Assembly: GCF_000092365.1 (NCBI RefSeq)
Contig: NC_014218.1
Span: forward strand, 1,674,001-1,738,000
Reading direction: 5' to 3'
Length of the DNA: 64,000 nt
Source of the DNA: Arcanobacterium haemolyticum DSM 20595
GTDB taxonomy: Bacteria; Actinomycetota; Actinomycetes; Actinomycetales; Actinomycetaceae
Shown here: positions 24,984 through 33,628 of the stretch, piece after piece
Numbering within the stretch: the stretch's first letter is position 1
Layout: each line of letters opens with the position of its first letter
The notes under the pieces: model-generated
Told to the model about the DNA's origin: nothing
Database searches by the model: none
What the model saw: the letters and a program-made list of their open reading frames with translations, nothing else
Translations under genes and position numbers: made by a program

Positions 24984-25634
24984 TCAGTCCTCCTTTCTGC
25001 TTGTCGAGGTGCGCCAAGCGGCGTCCCCTTCCAGGCCTGCCAGCAGGATGCGGCGTGCCTGCTTGTGTTCGGGGCCGATGAAGCCCAGGGAGAGCAGGAA
25101 GCAGCGCATCCTGTACTTGTCATTGCCCGGTGCTGGCGGCGTGGCCCGGATTCGGGTGGCCTCCTGGGCGCGTTGGCAGAGCTTGGCCACAAGCGGGATC
25201 ACCGCCTCGCGTGCCGTCTCCGGGGAAATCGACTCACACCACGGGAACGAGACTGTCTCGTCATCGTTGAACTCGATGGGTGTGGCCGGGATGCCCAGGG
25301 CCTTGGCGATCAGTGGCCCTTTGGCTGCCAGGAGCGCTTCGAGGTTGGCGCGAGTGCGCTCACTCCACCCGGTGGTGGGCATCATGACCGTCAACGCCAC
25401 CTCGCCCGGGTCGGTGGTGGCAAAGCCTGCCTGGCGGGCGGCCTCGAGCACGGCCTGGGGGTCGATGCCATCTGGCAGGTGGAGGGCCCACTCCCGATCC
25501 AGCGTGGCGTCTCCTATCTGGTAGGCAAACGAGGGCGTGCCCAGATAGGTGGCCTTGACGCCAAGGTGATCGGCGAGAAGCTGGGCGAGCTTTTTCCTGC
25601 CCGTTTTGTGCGGGGTGAAGGCAAGGATACTCAT
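24984..25634 (-). CDS. Conserved mobile-element protein of unknown function
   Basis: 216 residues. The N-terminal part has KTGRKKLAQLLADHLGV and YLGTPSFAYQIGDATLD, a pattern I associate with conserved hypothetical proteins of Gram-positive phages and ICEs. The C-terminal part has KYRMRCFLLSLGFIGPEHKQ, then ARRILL. No catalytic motif is seen. The start overlaps the stop of the preceding gene (ATGA), and the stop lies just before the DUF4314 start. Confidence 0.6.
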   Translation of the reverse strand: MSILAFTPHKTGRKKLAQLLADHLGVKATYLGTPSFAYQIGDATLDREWALHLPDGIDPQAVLEAARQAGFATTDPGEVALTVMMPTTGWSERTRANLEALLAAKGPLIAKALGIPATPIEFNDDETVSFPWCESISPETAREAVIPLVAKLCQRAQEATRIRATPPAPGNDKYRMRCFLLSLGFIGPEHKQARRILLAGLEGDAAWRTSTSRKED

Positions 25635-25816
25635 GCCACGACCTCCTGCTCGAACCAGGCGGTCACCATGCTGAGGAAACGCTTCGGGTCGTGCTCGATC
25701 ACGCGCACCACCAGCTGGTAGCCGCGTGCTCTGGCAACCCGCAGGGTTTCCTCGGGGTCGTAGACGTTGACTCCGGCTGCGATGAGCTCGCTGATTTCGA
25801 TGTGTAATTCACTCAT
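25631..25816 (-). CDS. Small mobile-element protein, unrecognised
   Basis: 61 residues from MSELHIEISELIAAGVNVYD. The ATG at 25816 overlaps the stop of the mini-ORF in leader copy C, which fixes this start over a longer reading from 26065. It ends FLSMVTAWFEQEVVA and overlaps the following gene (ATGA). No domain is recognised. Confidence 0.6.
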   Translation of the reverse strand: MSELHIEISELIAAGVNVYDPEETLRVARARGYQLVVRVIEHDPKRFLSMVTAWFEQEVVA

Positions 25817-25925
25817 GACCAGTCCTTTTCGCTCGGTTCCCCCAGGTGCGGGGGTGTTGTGGTCATGTACATACAGCCATACGTTTTTCGGCTTATCCAG
25901 TCGTTTTTCCCTTATCAACGGCCTA
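25813..25925 (-). repeat. Leader element copy C with mini-ORF (diverged)
   Basis: The core GGATAAG...TATGGCTGTATGTACATGACC is conserved (25861-25900), while the hairpin is lost. The mini-ORF from 25872 is longer (MYMTTTPPHLGEPSEKDWS, 19 codons) and of different sequence. Yet its TGA again overlaps the ATG of the downstream gene (25816). Confidence 0.7.
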
Positions 25926-25961
25926 TTTTCACGCCCCTGTTGTCCCTGCAATTGCGGGGTT

Positions 25962-27012
25962 TTATTCGCGGTCGCGATCGACCTGTTTGACCAGATCCAG
26001 GTACGTGTACTGGGTGCCGTCGCGCTGGCAGGTGATCCCGGCCGCGTCCCCGGTCGCCTCGGCATACCGGCGCAGGATCACCGAGGCGTACTTCTCGTCC
26101 AACTCCATGCAATACGCGATGCGGTCGGTCTGCTCTGCTGCCATCAGCGTCGAACCGCTGCCAGCGAAGGTGTCGAGGATGATCGCGTTTGCTTGGGTGG
26201 AGTTGCGGATCGGATAGGCCAGCAGGTCCAGCGGCTTGGAGGTCGGGTGGTCGGAGTTCTTACGCGGCTTGGCGAAGTTCCAGATCGTGGTCTGTTTCCG
26301 GTCAGCGAACCACTTGTGCTTGGCACCCTGCTTCCACCCGTAGAGCACCGGTTCGTGCTGCCACTGGTACGGTGAGCGTCCCAGGACGAGAGAGTCTTTG
26401 ACCCAGATGCAGCAGCCGGAGAGTTTGAACCCGGCGTCGATGAACGCTCTGCGGAAGTTCAGCCCTTCGGTGTCAGCGTGGAACACATACGCAGACCCGC
26501 CCTTCTCACACACGCCTGCCATGTTGGTAAACGCCGCGAGCAGAAACTCATAAAACGACTCGGCCTTCATCTCGTCGTTCTTGATCTTGAGGCCGTCAGA
26601 GGATTCAAACGCTACATTGTAGGGCGGGTCGGTCAGCACCAGGTTTGCGCTCTTGCCGTCCATGAGTACCGCAACATCGTCAAAGTTTGTGGCGTCCCCG
26701 CATACCAGCCGATGCCGACCAACCGTCCACAGGTCAGGTCCCCACGCTCGACGAAACTTGCTGCTTCGAGAGCGGCGGTCAGGTCAAAATCGTCGTCTTC
26801 GATGTCGCCGTCGTCGAGGGAGGCAATCATCGCCTGGATTTCGTCGTCGACGCCGGTGAGCTCGGCATCAAAGTCGGCCGCATCCAGATCAGCAATCAGC
26901 AGGGCCAGCTTGGACTCGTCCCACTGGCCACTGATCTTGTTCAATGCAATATTGAGGGCTTTTTCGCGAGTCTTATCGAGTTCAACGATCACGCAGTCGA
27001 CCTGGCCCGGGC
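25962..27012 (-). pseudogene. ParB-domain DNA methyltransferase, truncated and frameshifted
   Basis: The N-terminal part (27012 to about 26730) contains VIVELDKTREKALNIALNKI and an acidic stretch typical of ParB-like modules fused to phage methyltransferases. A frameshift near 26730 is followed by GRHRLVCGDATN. The methyltransferase core then shows LTDPPYN (motif IV, 26635 region), HPTSKPLDLL and DTFAGSGSTLMAAEQ (SAM motif I), a beta-class arrangement. The 5' end is cut off by the IS3 element at about 27014. The complete enzyme would methylate DNA (base not certain) and protect phage or ICE DNA. Confidence 0.75.
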
Positions 27013-27085
27013 TGAAAAAACTAGACCATCTGGCTTGAGAGTGTCTTCCGTGACAGCCCCGGTTGGGGCAGGAAGATTGGAGAGC

Positions 27086-27367
27086 ATGAAGAAGTTCTCG
27101 AAGCACACACCCGAACAAATCGTGGTGAAGCTCGACAAGGCCAGGTCCTTGAAGGAATCTGGCAGCACCGTGGCAGAGGTTTGCCGTGAGCTTGGCATCA
27201 GTGAGGCAACGTATCACCGGTGGCAGAGACAGTACGGCGACATGACTCGCAGTGAAGCACGGCGGTTCAAGGAGCTGCAGGAAGAAAACGAGAAGCTCAA
27301 GCGGTTGCTTGGGGAGGCTGAACTCGAAAAGTCGCTGCTTAGGGAGTTAGCAGAGGGAAAATTCTGA
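27086..27367 (+). CDS. IS3-family transposase OrfA
   Basis: 93 residues, MKKFSKHTPEQIVVKLDKAR at the start, with a helix-turn-helix (EVCRELGISEATYHRWQRQY) and a C-terminal leucine zipper (EENEKLKRLLGEAELEKSLL). OrfA binds the terminal repeats. The stop at 27365-27367 follows the slip site, after which OrfB continues in the -1 frame. Confidence 0.9.
   Translation: MKKFSKHTPEQIVVKLDKARSLKESGSTVAEVCRELGISEATYHRWQRQYGDMTRSEARRFKELQEENEKLKRLLGEAELEKSLLRELAEGKF
27355..27361 (+). promoter_or_regulatory. Programmed -1 frameshift site GGGAAAA of IS3
   Basis: In-frame codons GAG GGA AAA TTC TGA give the slip heptamer G GGA AAA, two codons before the OrfA stop. A -1 shift leads into the orfB frame (GGG AAA ATT CTG ACC). 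Confidence 0.8.
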
Positions 27368-28242
27368 CCCTGGCACGCAAGTACGAAGCGATTGACCATG
27401 CCCTATCGTTGGGGTACTCAGTGCGCTTGGCATGCCGCGTTGTCGGGGTTTCCCGCGGGGCGTACTACAACGCCCGACGCCACACAACCGGGCCTTCTGC
27501 CACCGACAAGCACGCCTCGTTGCGTAGCTGGTTGGTGACCTTCGCTGCATCCCATCGTCGCTGGGGCTACCGCCGCGCGTGGGTTAAGGCTCGTGAGGCC
27601 GGGTTTGACTGCGGCCGCGATGTCGTGCGCCGCATATGGCGCCAGGAGGGTCTGCGGGTGTTTCCACGCAAGGCTCCCAAGCGGCGGTGTCTGCCCCTAT
27701 CCACCCCTCGGGTTGAGCCAGCTGCGTGTCCCGGTGATGTGTGGGCATTGGACTTCCAGTTCGACACTGACTACCACGGTAAGACGTTTAAGATCTGCAA
27801 CGTCATCGATGAGTTCACACGTGAGCACGTGGGATTCGAGGTCGGGCGGTCTATTACCGCCGTGTCAGTCATTGAACTGTTGAGCAATCTTGCTGCCTCC
27901 AGAGGTGGCCGTCCGCGAGTGTTGCGCATGGATAACGGCCCTGAGTTCATCAGCCACGAGCTGAACAAGTGGGCAGCCAAGGAGGGCACTGTTGAGGCGT
28001 TCATACCACCAGGAAGGCCATGGCACAACGGATTCGTGGAGTCGTTTCACAACCGCCTCCGCGATGAGCTACTCGAAGACGAGATGTTCGACGACCCGGC
28101 CCACGCCAGCCACTGCCTCAGGTTGTGGTCAAAGCGCTACAATACGTGTCATCCGCACTCAAGCTTGGGCTTTGTCCCGCCAGCGCAGTACGCCAAACAA
28201 TGGCACCTAACCCAGGGAGGCCCTCAAGCCGCCCGGTCCTAG
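27361..28242 (+). CDS. IS3-family transposase OrfB (DDE integrase domain)
   Basis: About 290 residues read in the -1 frame after OrfA. There is an N-terminal HTH_21-like part (SHRRWGYRRAWVKARE), then an rve core with the DDE triad: Asp in VWALDFQFDT, Asp in LRMDNGPEFISH, Glu in NGFVESFHNRLRDE. The fused OrfAB is the active transposase. An independent start for orfB is uncertain. No break is seen, so this copy may be active. Confidence 0.9.
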   Translation: MLTLARKYEAIDHALSLGYSVRLACRVVGVSRGAYYNARRHTTGPSATDKHASLRSWLVTFAASHRRWGYRRAWVKAREAGFDCGRDVVRRIWRQEGLRVFPRKAPKRRCLPLSTPRVEPAACPGDVWALDFQFDTDYHGKTFKICNVIDEFTREHVGFEVGRSITAVSVIELLSNLAASRGGRPRVLRMDNGPEFISHELNKWAAKEGTVEAFIPPGRPWHNGFVESFHNRLRDELLEDEMFDDPAHASHCLRLWSKRYNTCHPHSSLGFVPPAQYAKQWHLTQGGPQAARS

Positions 28243-28243
28243 A

Positions 28244-28532
28244 TTTCAGCCCGCTCCAATAGCGTCATTACCGGCTATGAACTGGGAATTCCGGCTGCCG
28301 CGGACGTTTGGAGATTAGCCTGCTGTACCGCTGAGTATCTGGCACGTCACTACCCGGCTGGCGTCCGTAGAGGGGGTGAACCAGTCGGGATCTCGCGCGC
28401 AAGAATAGACGCGGGGTCTCGACAAATAATGCGGGTAGCACCTCTACCTGTAGACGATACCGCTTGCTATTCGTTCTTGCAGGTGGGCCGACGACCATCT
28501 GCACTCCTAGTCAACTACAAAGCTTTTAGCAA
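28244..28532 (+). pseudogene. Open remnant between IS3 and IS256, unrecognised
   Basis: A plus-strand frame without a start codon stays open from the IS3 end into the IS256 end. It includes SVITGYELGIPAAADVWRLA and IMRVAPLPVDDTACYSFLQV, then GRRPSALLVNYKAF. Composition is protein-like. Both ends are cut by insertion sequences. No family is recognised. Its position upstream of the iron-import operon suggests it once belonged to that cluster, but this is a guess. Confidence 0.35.
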
Positions 28533-29931
28533 GTTGGGGGTCAAGTCTCTTGTAGTGGTGTAACGGCGTTTTCCTCTCGTTTGGGGTTTTAGCCTGCGAG
28601 TGCGGGCATGTCGGCATCGGTCGTGGTTGTGGGTGTGGTGATCAGGTTGAGGCGGCTCTTGGCGAGGACTTCCAGGCCGAGGTAGCGGCGGCTTTCTGCC
28701 CATTCATCGGTTTGCTCGGCCAGGACGGCGCCGACGAGCCGGACAATCGCTTCCCGGTTTGGGAAGATCCCAACCGCATCGGTGCGGCGCCGAATCTCGC
28801 GGTTCAGCCGTTCGGTGGGGTTGTTCGACCAGATCTGCTGCCAGACCTCGGTCGGGAAGCTGGTGAACGCGAGAATGTCAGCGCGGGCGGCATCGAGGTG
28901 GTCTGCGACGTCGGGGAGTTTCTCGGCGGTGTAGTCCAGTAGCCGGTCGAACTGGGCGTGAACAGCATCGGCGTCAGGCTGGTCATAGACGGAGTGGAGC
29001 ATGGCCTTGACCGCCGGCCACAAGCTCTTGGGAGTGATGCTCATCAGGTTCGCGGCGTAGTGAGTGCGGCAACGCTGCCAGACGGCACCGGGCAGGTTCG
29101 CCGCGATCGCTTCCACGATGCCTTGGTGGGCGTCGGAGGTGACCAGCCGGACCCCGGACAGTCCTCGGGCGACCGGATCGGCGAAAAACTCGTTCCAGGC
29201 CGGGCCGGTCTCGCTCGTGGCGACCCGCATCCCTAAGACTTCGCGATGCCCGTCGGCGTTGACCCCGGTCGCGAGCATGACGACCGCGTTGACCACACGA
29301 CCTCCCTCGCGAACTTTCATCGTCAACGCGTCGGCGGTCACGAACGTGAACGGCCCAGCATCGCCTAGTGGGCGGTGTCGAAACTCGGCGACGTGCTCGT
29401 CCAACTCGGCGGCCATGCGAGAGACCTGGGACTTCGACAGCCGGTCGATTCCCAACGTCTTGACCAACTTGTCCATCCGGCGAGTACTGACTCCAGCGAG
29501 ATAGCAGTCGGCAACAACAGTGATCAATGCGGACTCGGCGCGCTTGCGACGCTCCAGCAGCCACTCAGGGAAATAGGTGCCCTGGCGTAGTTTCGGGACC
29601 GCGATGTCCAAGGTCTCAACACGGGTATCGAGAGGCCGGTGGCGGTAGCCGTTGCGCTGGGCCCGTCGGTCAGGATCTGGGCGGCCGTACTCGGCACCTG
29701 CAACCGCATCAGCATCCGCAGACAGCAACTCGTTGATCACAGTCTGCAACAGGTGACGCCTCGGCAAGCAGTTCGCTAAGCAGCCCGGCAGGGTCGACAA
29801 TATGGGTAGCGGTCATCGTGTGGCCTTTCGCGAGTGAGTTGTAGGGGACGAAACTCGAGGATCACGCGGTGACCGCCCTGCTGTCCAGCACGACCACCCC
29901 GCTACACCACTATGAGGGACTCAACTCCCTT
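28533..29931 (-). mobile_element. IS256-family insertion sequence
   Basis: Imperfect terminal repeats are visible: plus strand from 28533, then TCTTGTAGTGGTGTAACGG; and, complementing 29931 to about 29900, TCATAGTGGTGTAGCGG. About 1.4 kb, holding a single transposase gene on the minus strand. No 8-9 bp target duplication was found. Confidence 0.75.
28589..29816 (-). pseudogene. IS256-family (mutator) transposase, frameshift near the N-terminus
   Basis: An ATG at 29816 opens [20 protein letters not shown]. Near 29750 the frame changes and continues [20 protein letters not shown] to the end at 28589. Signs of the mutator family are [17 protein letters not shown] (first Asp), [16 protein letters not shown] (second Asp) and [20 protein letters not shown] (Glu region). 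The shift fits a small deletion of about 4 bases. An alternative TTG start at 29800 would give a 403-residue protein with an altered N-terminus, so activity is doubtful but not excluded. Confidence 0.8.
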
Positions 29932-30089
29932 GGTGATTAGTAGCGCCCTCGCTCATCAGCGAGATGCTGTTCGCACATGATCCCACTAGCGCCATGTTTG
30001 CGACAGCACCACGTGTGCCAAACGTGTCGAGGTACTCCGATTCGAGCTGTGGGTTTAGGGCTTGGCGTCTGGCACCGGGACCGCGTCCG

Positions 30090-31832
30090 CTAATCTGAGG
30101 TGTGTCTCAGCTGCCAACGAGACGACGCATCGGCGGCAGCCACGAAATCGTGGAACCGTCCGGGCCGACTAGACAATTCCTTAGGCGTGCCGGTTTCGGC
30201 GACGATAGCACCGTCCGCTAAGGGTTCGAGGAAGACCACCTGATCGGCGCTATCTATGGTGGATAGTCTGTGCGCTACCACGATCACAGTGCGGCCCTCA
30301 GATAGTTGACTGATGACGTCGCTAATCGCCGATTCATTCTCGCCGTCCAGCGCCGAGGTAATCTCGTCGAGCAGCAGTATCGGAGCATCCTTGATGAATG
30401 CCCGAGCGATTGCCACTCGTTGGCGCTCACCTCCAGACAGGCTCTGCCCGGCAGGCCCCACTTCGGTATCCCAACCGTGAGGCAGCGCCTCAATCACCCG
30501 ATCAAGTCTCGCCTTGCGAGCTGCCTCTTCCAACTCGGCGTCCGTCGCATTGGGGCGGGCAATCCGCAGATTCTCCCGGATCGTGGTGTCAAACAGGTAG
30601 GTGTCCTGGAACACCATCGAGGTCAGCTCCATGATCCGCGTGGTTGGAATCTCGCGCACGTCCACCCCGCCGATGGTCACGCTACCGGCGTCGACATCCC
30701 AAAACCTTGCGGTGAGACGCAAGATCGTTGACTTCCCGGCCCCTGACGGCCCCACTAGTGCGGTGACTGCTCCCTGCGGGGCGGTGAGCGAGACATCGTC
30801 TAGGACAGGCCGGCCTGACTCGTAGGAAAACGACACTCCTCGGAATTCAATCGACGTCCCACGCGGTTCCCGTGCCTGCTCGGAATCAGGTTCGGCAAGT
30901 GGCGCGGCATCAAGGATTATTCCCATCTGGCGCAACGCCACTGCGGCGTTATCGACCTCAGATGCGTAGAGCGCGGCTTTTGTGAGCGGCAGCAGCATGC
31001 GCGCACTGACCGCCGCGATCACCAGATACGCAATCGGGTCCAGACGCGCTCCGGTCACGAACGACAGCCCCAAGGCGAGCACCACCGCGAAAGTCACGTT
31101 AGCGATGAGGTTGAATCCTTGGGCAGGTCGGCCCTTGATCCGAAGCCCGGCCAACGTCGCCTCAGAGTCGGCTTGCAGAGTCTCTTGTACGGGGTCCCAC
31201 GACGTCGCGGCACCCGTGGCTCGAAGCACCGGTTGTAGCCTGGCGAACTCAATCAACCGGCCGGCTGCGGCGGCCGAGGTACGGTCTTCCATGTCATTGG
31301 CTCTGGTTGTTGCCGCCGACATTTTCCGCCACGTGAGAATAAACGGCAAGATCGACACTGCCATGACCACAGCTAACGGCCACTCAATGAATGCGGTGGC
31401 AACGAGCATCACCAACGGCACGATGAAGGCGTTGCACAGGTTCGGGATCACCATTGATGCCAGATGCGACAGGGTGTTGATCTCCTTGGATGTCGCATTA
31501 GCCACGTCCGCTTCGCGTTTGGCATTAAACCACCCAAGCGGCAGCTGCAAGACATGATCTGCTACGCGATCAATTAAGGTATCGCATACTTCATAGACGC
31601 TGATCCGATAGGAGCGGTACATCGCGAAGGTGTCGACCGTCACCGTGATCGCGCCGAGGATGGCAACGACGACGAGCCAGGTGCCAAGGGTTTCAGAGCG
31701 GGAGAATAATGCCCGAAGGAAGGGGATCATCAACGCCAGTGTGATGCCTTGTAGGACAGCGGAGAAGGCGAACCAGCCCACCAACGTACGCAACTCGGCC
31801 CTGTTGACGACCCTGATCATTAGTTTCCACAT
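30090..31832 (-). CDS. ABC half-transporter, IrtB/YbtQ-like (exporter-fold iron-siderophore importer)
   Basis: 580 residues from the ATG at 31832, with AAGGAG upstream. The N-terminal six-helix ABC membrane domain is followed by a nucleotide-binding domain: Walker A LVGPSGAGKST, Q-loop, signature QSLSGGERQR, Walker B ILLLDEITSALD, switch His in VAHRLST. The pair with the upstream half-transporter, the ECF genes and the DtxR box point to uptake of an iron-siderophore complex, as known for IrtAB and YbtPQ. Drug export would be the alternative reading of the fold. Last gene of the operon. Confidence 0.75.
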   Translation of the reverse strand: MWKLMIRVVNRAELRTLVGWFAFSAVLQGITLALMIPFLRALFSRSETLGTWLVVVAILGAITVTVDTFAMYRSYRISVYEVCDTLIDRVADHVLQLPLGWFNAKREADVANATSKEINTLSHLASMVIPNLCNAFIVPLVMLVATAFIEWPLAVVMAVSILPFILTWRKMSAATTRANDMEDRTSAAAAGRLIEFARLQPVLRATGAATSWDPVQETLQADSEATLAGLRIKGRPAQGFNLIANVTFAVVLALGLSFVTGARLDPIAYLVIAAVSARMLLPLTKAALYASEVDNAAVALRQMGIILDAAPLAEPDSEQAREPRGTSIEFRGVSFSYESGRPVLDDVSLTAPQGAVTALVGPSGAGKSTILRLTARFWDVDAGSVTIGGVDVREIPTTRIMELTSMVFQDTYLFDTTIRENLRIARPNATDAELEEAARKARLDRVIEALPHGWDTEVGPAGQSLSGGERQRVAIARAFIKDAPILLLDEITSALDGENESAISDVISQLSEGRTVIVVAHRLSTIDSADQVVFLEPLADGAIVAETGTPKELSSRPGRFHDFVAAADASSRWQLRHTSD

Positions 31833-31846
31833 GAGCGTGTCTCTCC

Positions 31847-33628
31847 TTAGGCCATGTAATGGAGTTCTTGGGCCCGCCACATCTCGCTATAGGTCCCCGC
31901 TTGGTCGACCAAGTCCTCGTGCCTACCACGCTGAGTGATGTGGCCGTCCTCAATCACGAGGATCTGGTCGGCGTCTCGGATGGTGGCGAGTCGATGCGCG
32001 ATGATGATCACCGTGCGCCCGGATGCCAAGGTGCTGAGCGCTTCGTGGATCGCACGCTCCGACTGGGGGTCTGCTTGCGCGGTGGCCTCGTCGAGAATCA
32101 AGATCGGCGCATCCTGCAAGTATGCTCGCGCCAGGGTGATGCGTTGCCGCTCACCGCCCGAGAGGAAGCCACCAACCTCGCCAAGCACGGTGTCATACCC
32201 CTCGGGCAGACGCATAATGCGATCGTGGATGCATGCCGCACGGGCTGCTGCCTCGACCTCGGCGCGCGTTGCCGACGGTTTCGACAGCGCGATATTGGTA
32301 TGGACCGAATCGTTCGACAACGTTACGTCCTGTAGGACGATCGCGACGCGGGAAAGTAGCCACGAAAAACTCGCCTCGCGTACATCCACACCGCTGATGC
32401 GTACCACGCCATCATTGACGTCGTAAAAGCGCGCAATCAGCCGGGCCAGTGTGGACTTCCCTCCGCCCGACGGGCCCACCAGAGCCGTGACCGTTCCGGG
32501 CTCAGCCGTAAAGGAGACACCGTGCACAACGGGCACGTCAGGCTCGTAGGAGAAGGAAACCTCACAGACCTCAACTTGGCCGGGGTTTGGGCCCTCTTCT
32601 TGGGTGCGGCTGCCTTCGGGCATGGGTTTCTCGGAAAGCAGCTCTGCCGTGGTGCGAGCCGCCAGCTGCGACTCATAGATATGCTGCATCAGACCGACTA
32701 GCACCGTGAACCCCTCCGGGATGCCGGGAGCGATCAGGAAGAATGGCAGCGTCGCCGACAGCGTGCTCCAATCCTGCGCGACGAATAGCGCCGCCAGTAA
32801 CGCGACCGTGACGAAGACCGTGGCTGGACGCAGTAGCGAACCGAGCAGACTAATCGCTCTGCCGGAGCGACGAACCCAGTCGAAGGAGATGGCAGAAAAT
32901 TGCTGGCGGGCGGCGTTAAAGCGCGTTCGGGTCGCATCGGTGGCCTGGAAATTCTTGATCTCCTTAATGCCCTCAAGCATTTCGACGGTGGCTGCGGCCA
33001 GTGCGGTCTGGGCATGTCCGAATCGCTCGGTGATATCGCTATAGCCGCGCATGGTCGTGCTGACGATGATCATGATCGCTACGGCCCACGTTCCAAAGAG
33101 CGCGAGCGCCAGTCGCCAATCGACCCACACGAGATACCCGAGGCCTACGACCATCGAGACCACGGCGTTGGTGACATCACCGGGAACATGCGCAACGAGA
33201 GTATGGATAGCTGCGGTATCGTCACACACCATCTTGCGGATGGCCCCGTGCGGCACCTGCGAGACCCTACCCAAGGGCAAACTGCCCAGCGCTTGGACCA
33301 CATTGCCGCGCAACCGATGTCGGAGCTTGGCTTCTGCCTCGTGGGTGACACCCAATCCAAACAGGTAGAGCAATTGGCCCACGAACAGCGAAAGCACCGC
33401 TATCACGGCCCAAACCCACGGCTTTCCGGTCCAGCCGGTGCGCACCTGCCCGTCAAGCCAGATCGCGGCCATGTTGTGTAAGGCGACGAACGGCACCAGC
33501 GTGACGATAGCGCCTAAGGCTGTGAGGACTGCGGAAAGGACCATCGCGCCCTTGGCCGGGCGGATTAGTGCGGCGACGGAAATACTCACATCGGGCTCCT
33601 GTCGAGTCGAGTCTTTCGAAACGTTCAT
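31847..33628 (-). CDS. ABC half-transporter, IrtA/YbtP-like
   Basis: 593 residues from MNVSKDSTRQEPDVSISVAA (ATG at 33628, overlapping the preceding stop). It has six membrane helices, then an ATPase domain with LVGPSGGGKST, GFLSGGERQR and ILILDEATAQAD. It lacks the N-terminal siderophore-reductase domain of mycobacterial IrtA. The stop lies within the ribosome-binding site of the partner gene, so both subunits are made together and form a heterodimer. Confidence 0.75.
   Translation of the reverse strand: MNVSKDSTRQEPDVSISVAALIRPAKGAMVLSAVLTALGAIVTLVPFVALHNMAAIWLDGQVRTGWTGKPWVWAVIAVLSLFVGQLLYLFGLGVTHEAEAKLRHRLRGNVVQALGSLPLGRVSQVPHGAIRKMVCDDTAAIHTLVAHVPGDVTNAVVSMVVGLGYLVWVDWRLALALFGTWAVAIMIIVSTTMRGYSDITERFGHAQTALAAATVEMLEGIKEIKNFQATDATRTRFNAARQQFSAISFDWVRRSGRAISLLGSLLRPATVFVTVALLAALFVAQDWSTLSATLPFFLIAPGIPEGFTVLVGLMQHIYESQLAARTTAELLSEKPMPEGSRTQEEGPNPGQVEVCEVSFSYEPDVPVVHGVSFTAEPGTVTALVGPSGGGKSTLARLIARFYDVNDGVVRISGVDVREASFSWLLSRVAIVLQDVTLSNDSVHTNIALSKPSATRAEVEAAARAACIHDRIMRLPEGYDTVLGEVGGFLSGGERQRITLARAYLQDAPILILDEATAQADPQSERAIHEALSTLASGRTVIIIAHRLATIRDADQILVIEDGHITQRGRHEDLVDQAGTYSEMWRAQELHYMA

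Larger units (their letters stand above)
27014..28248 (+). mobile_element. IS3-family insertion sequence
   Basis: The element carries orfA and orfB with a slip site. The left end near 27014 reads GCTGAAAAAACTAGACC. The complement of the right end near 28248 reads GCTGAAATCTAGGACC, giving imperfect terminal repeats. No clear target duplication is visible. It truncates the ParB-methyltransferase gene. Confidence 0.75.

Noticed and set aside
24171-25925. CRISPR-like array from the three repeated leaders
   Set aside because: The copies are about 110 bp long, 500-1100 bp apart, and each stands before a gene; there are no short repeats with regular spacers, and no cas genes.
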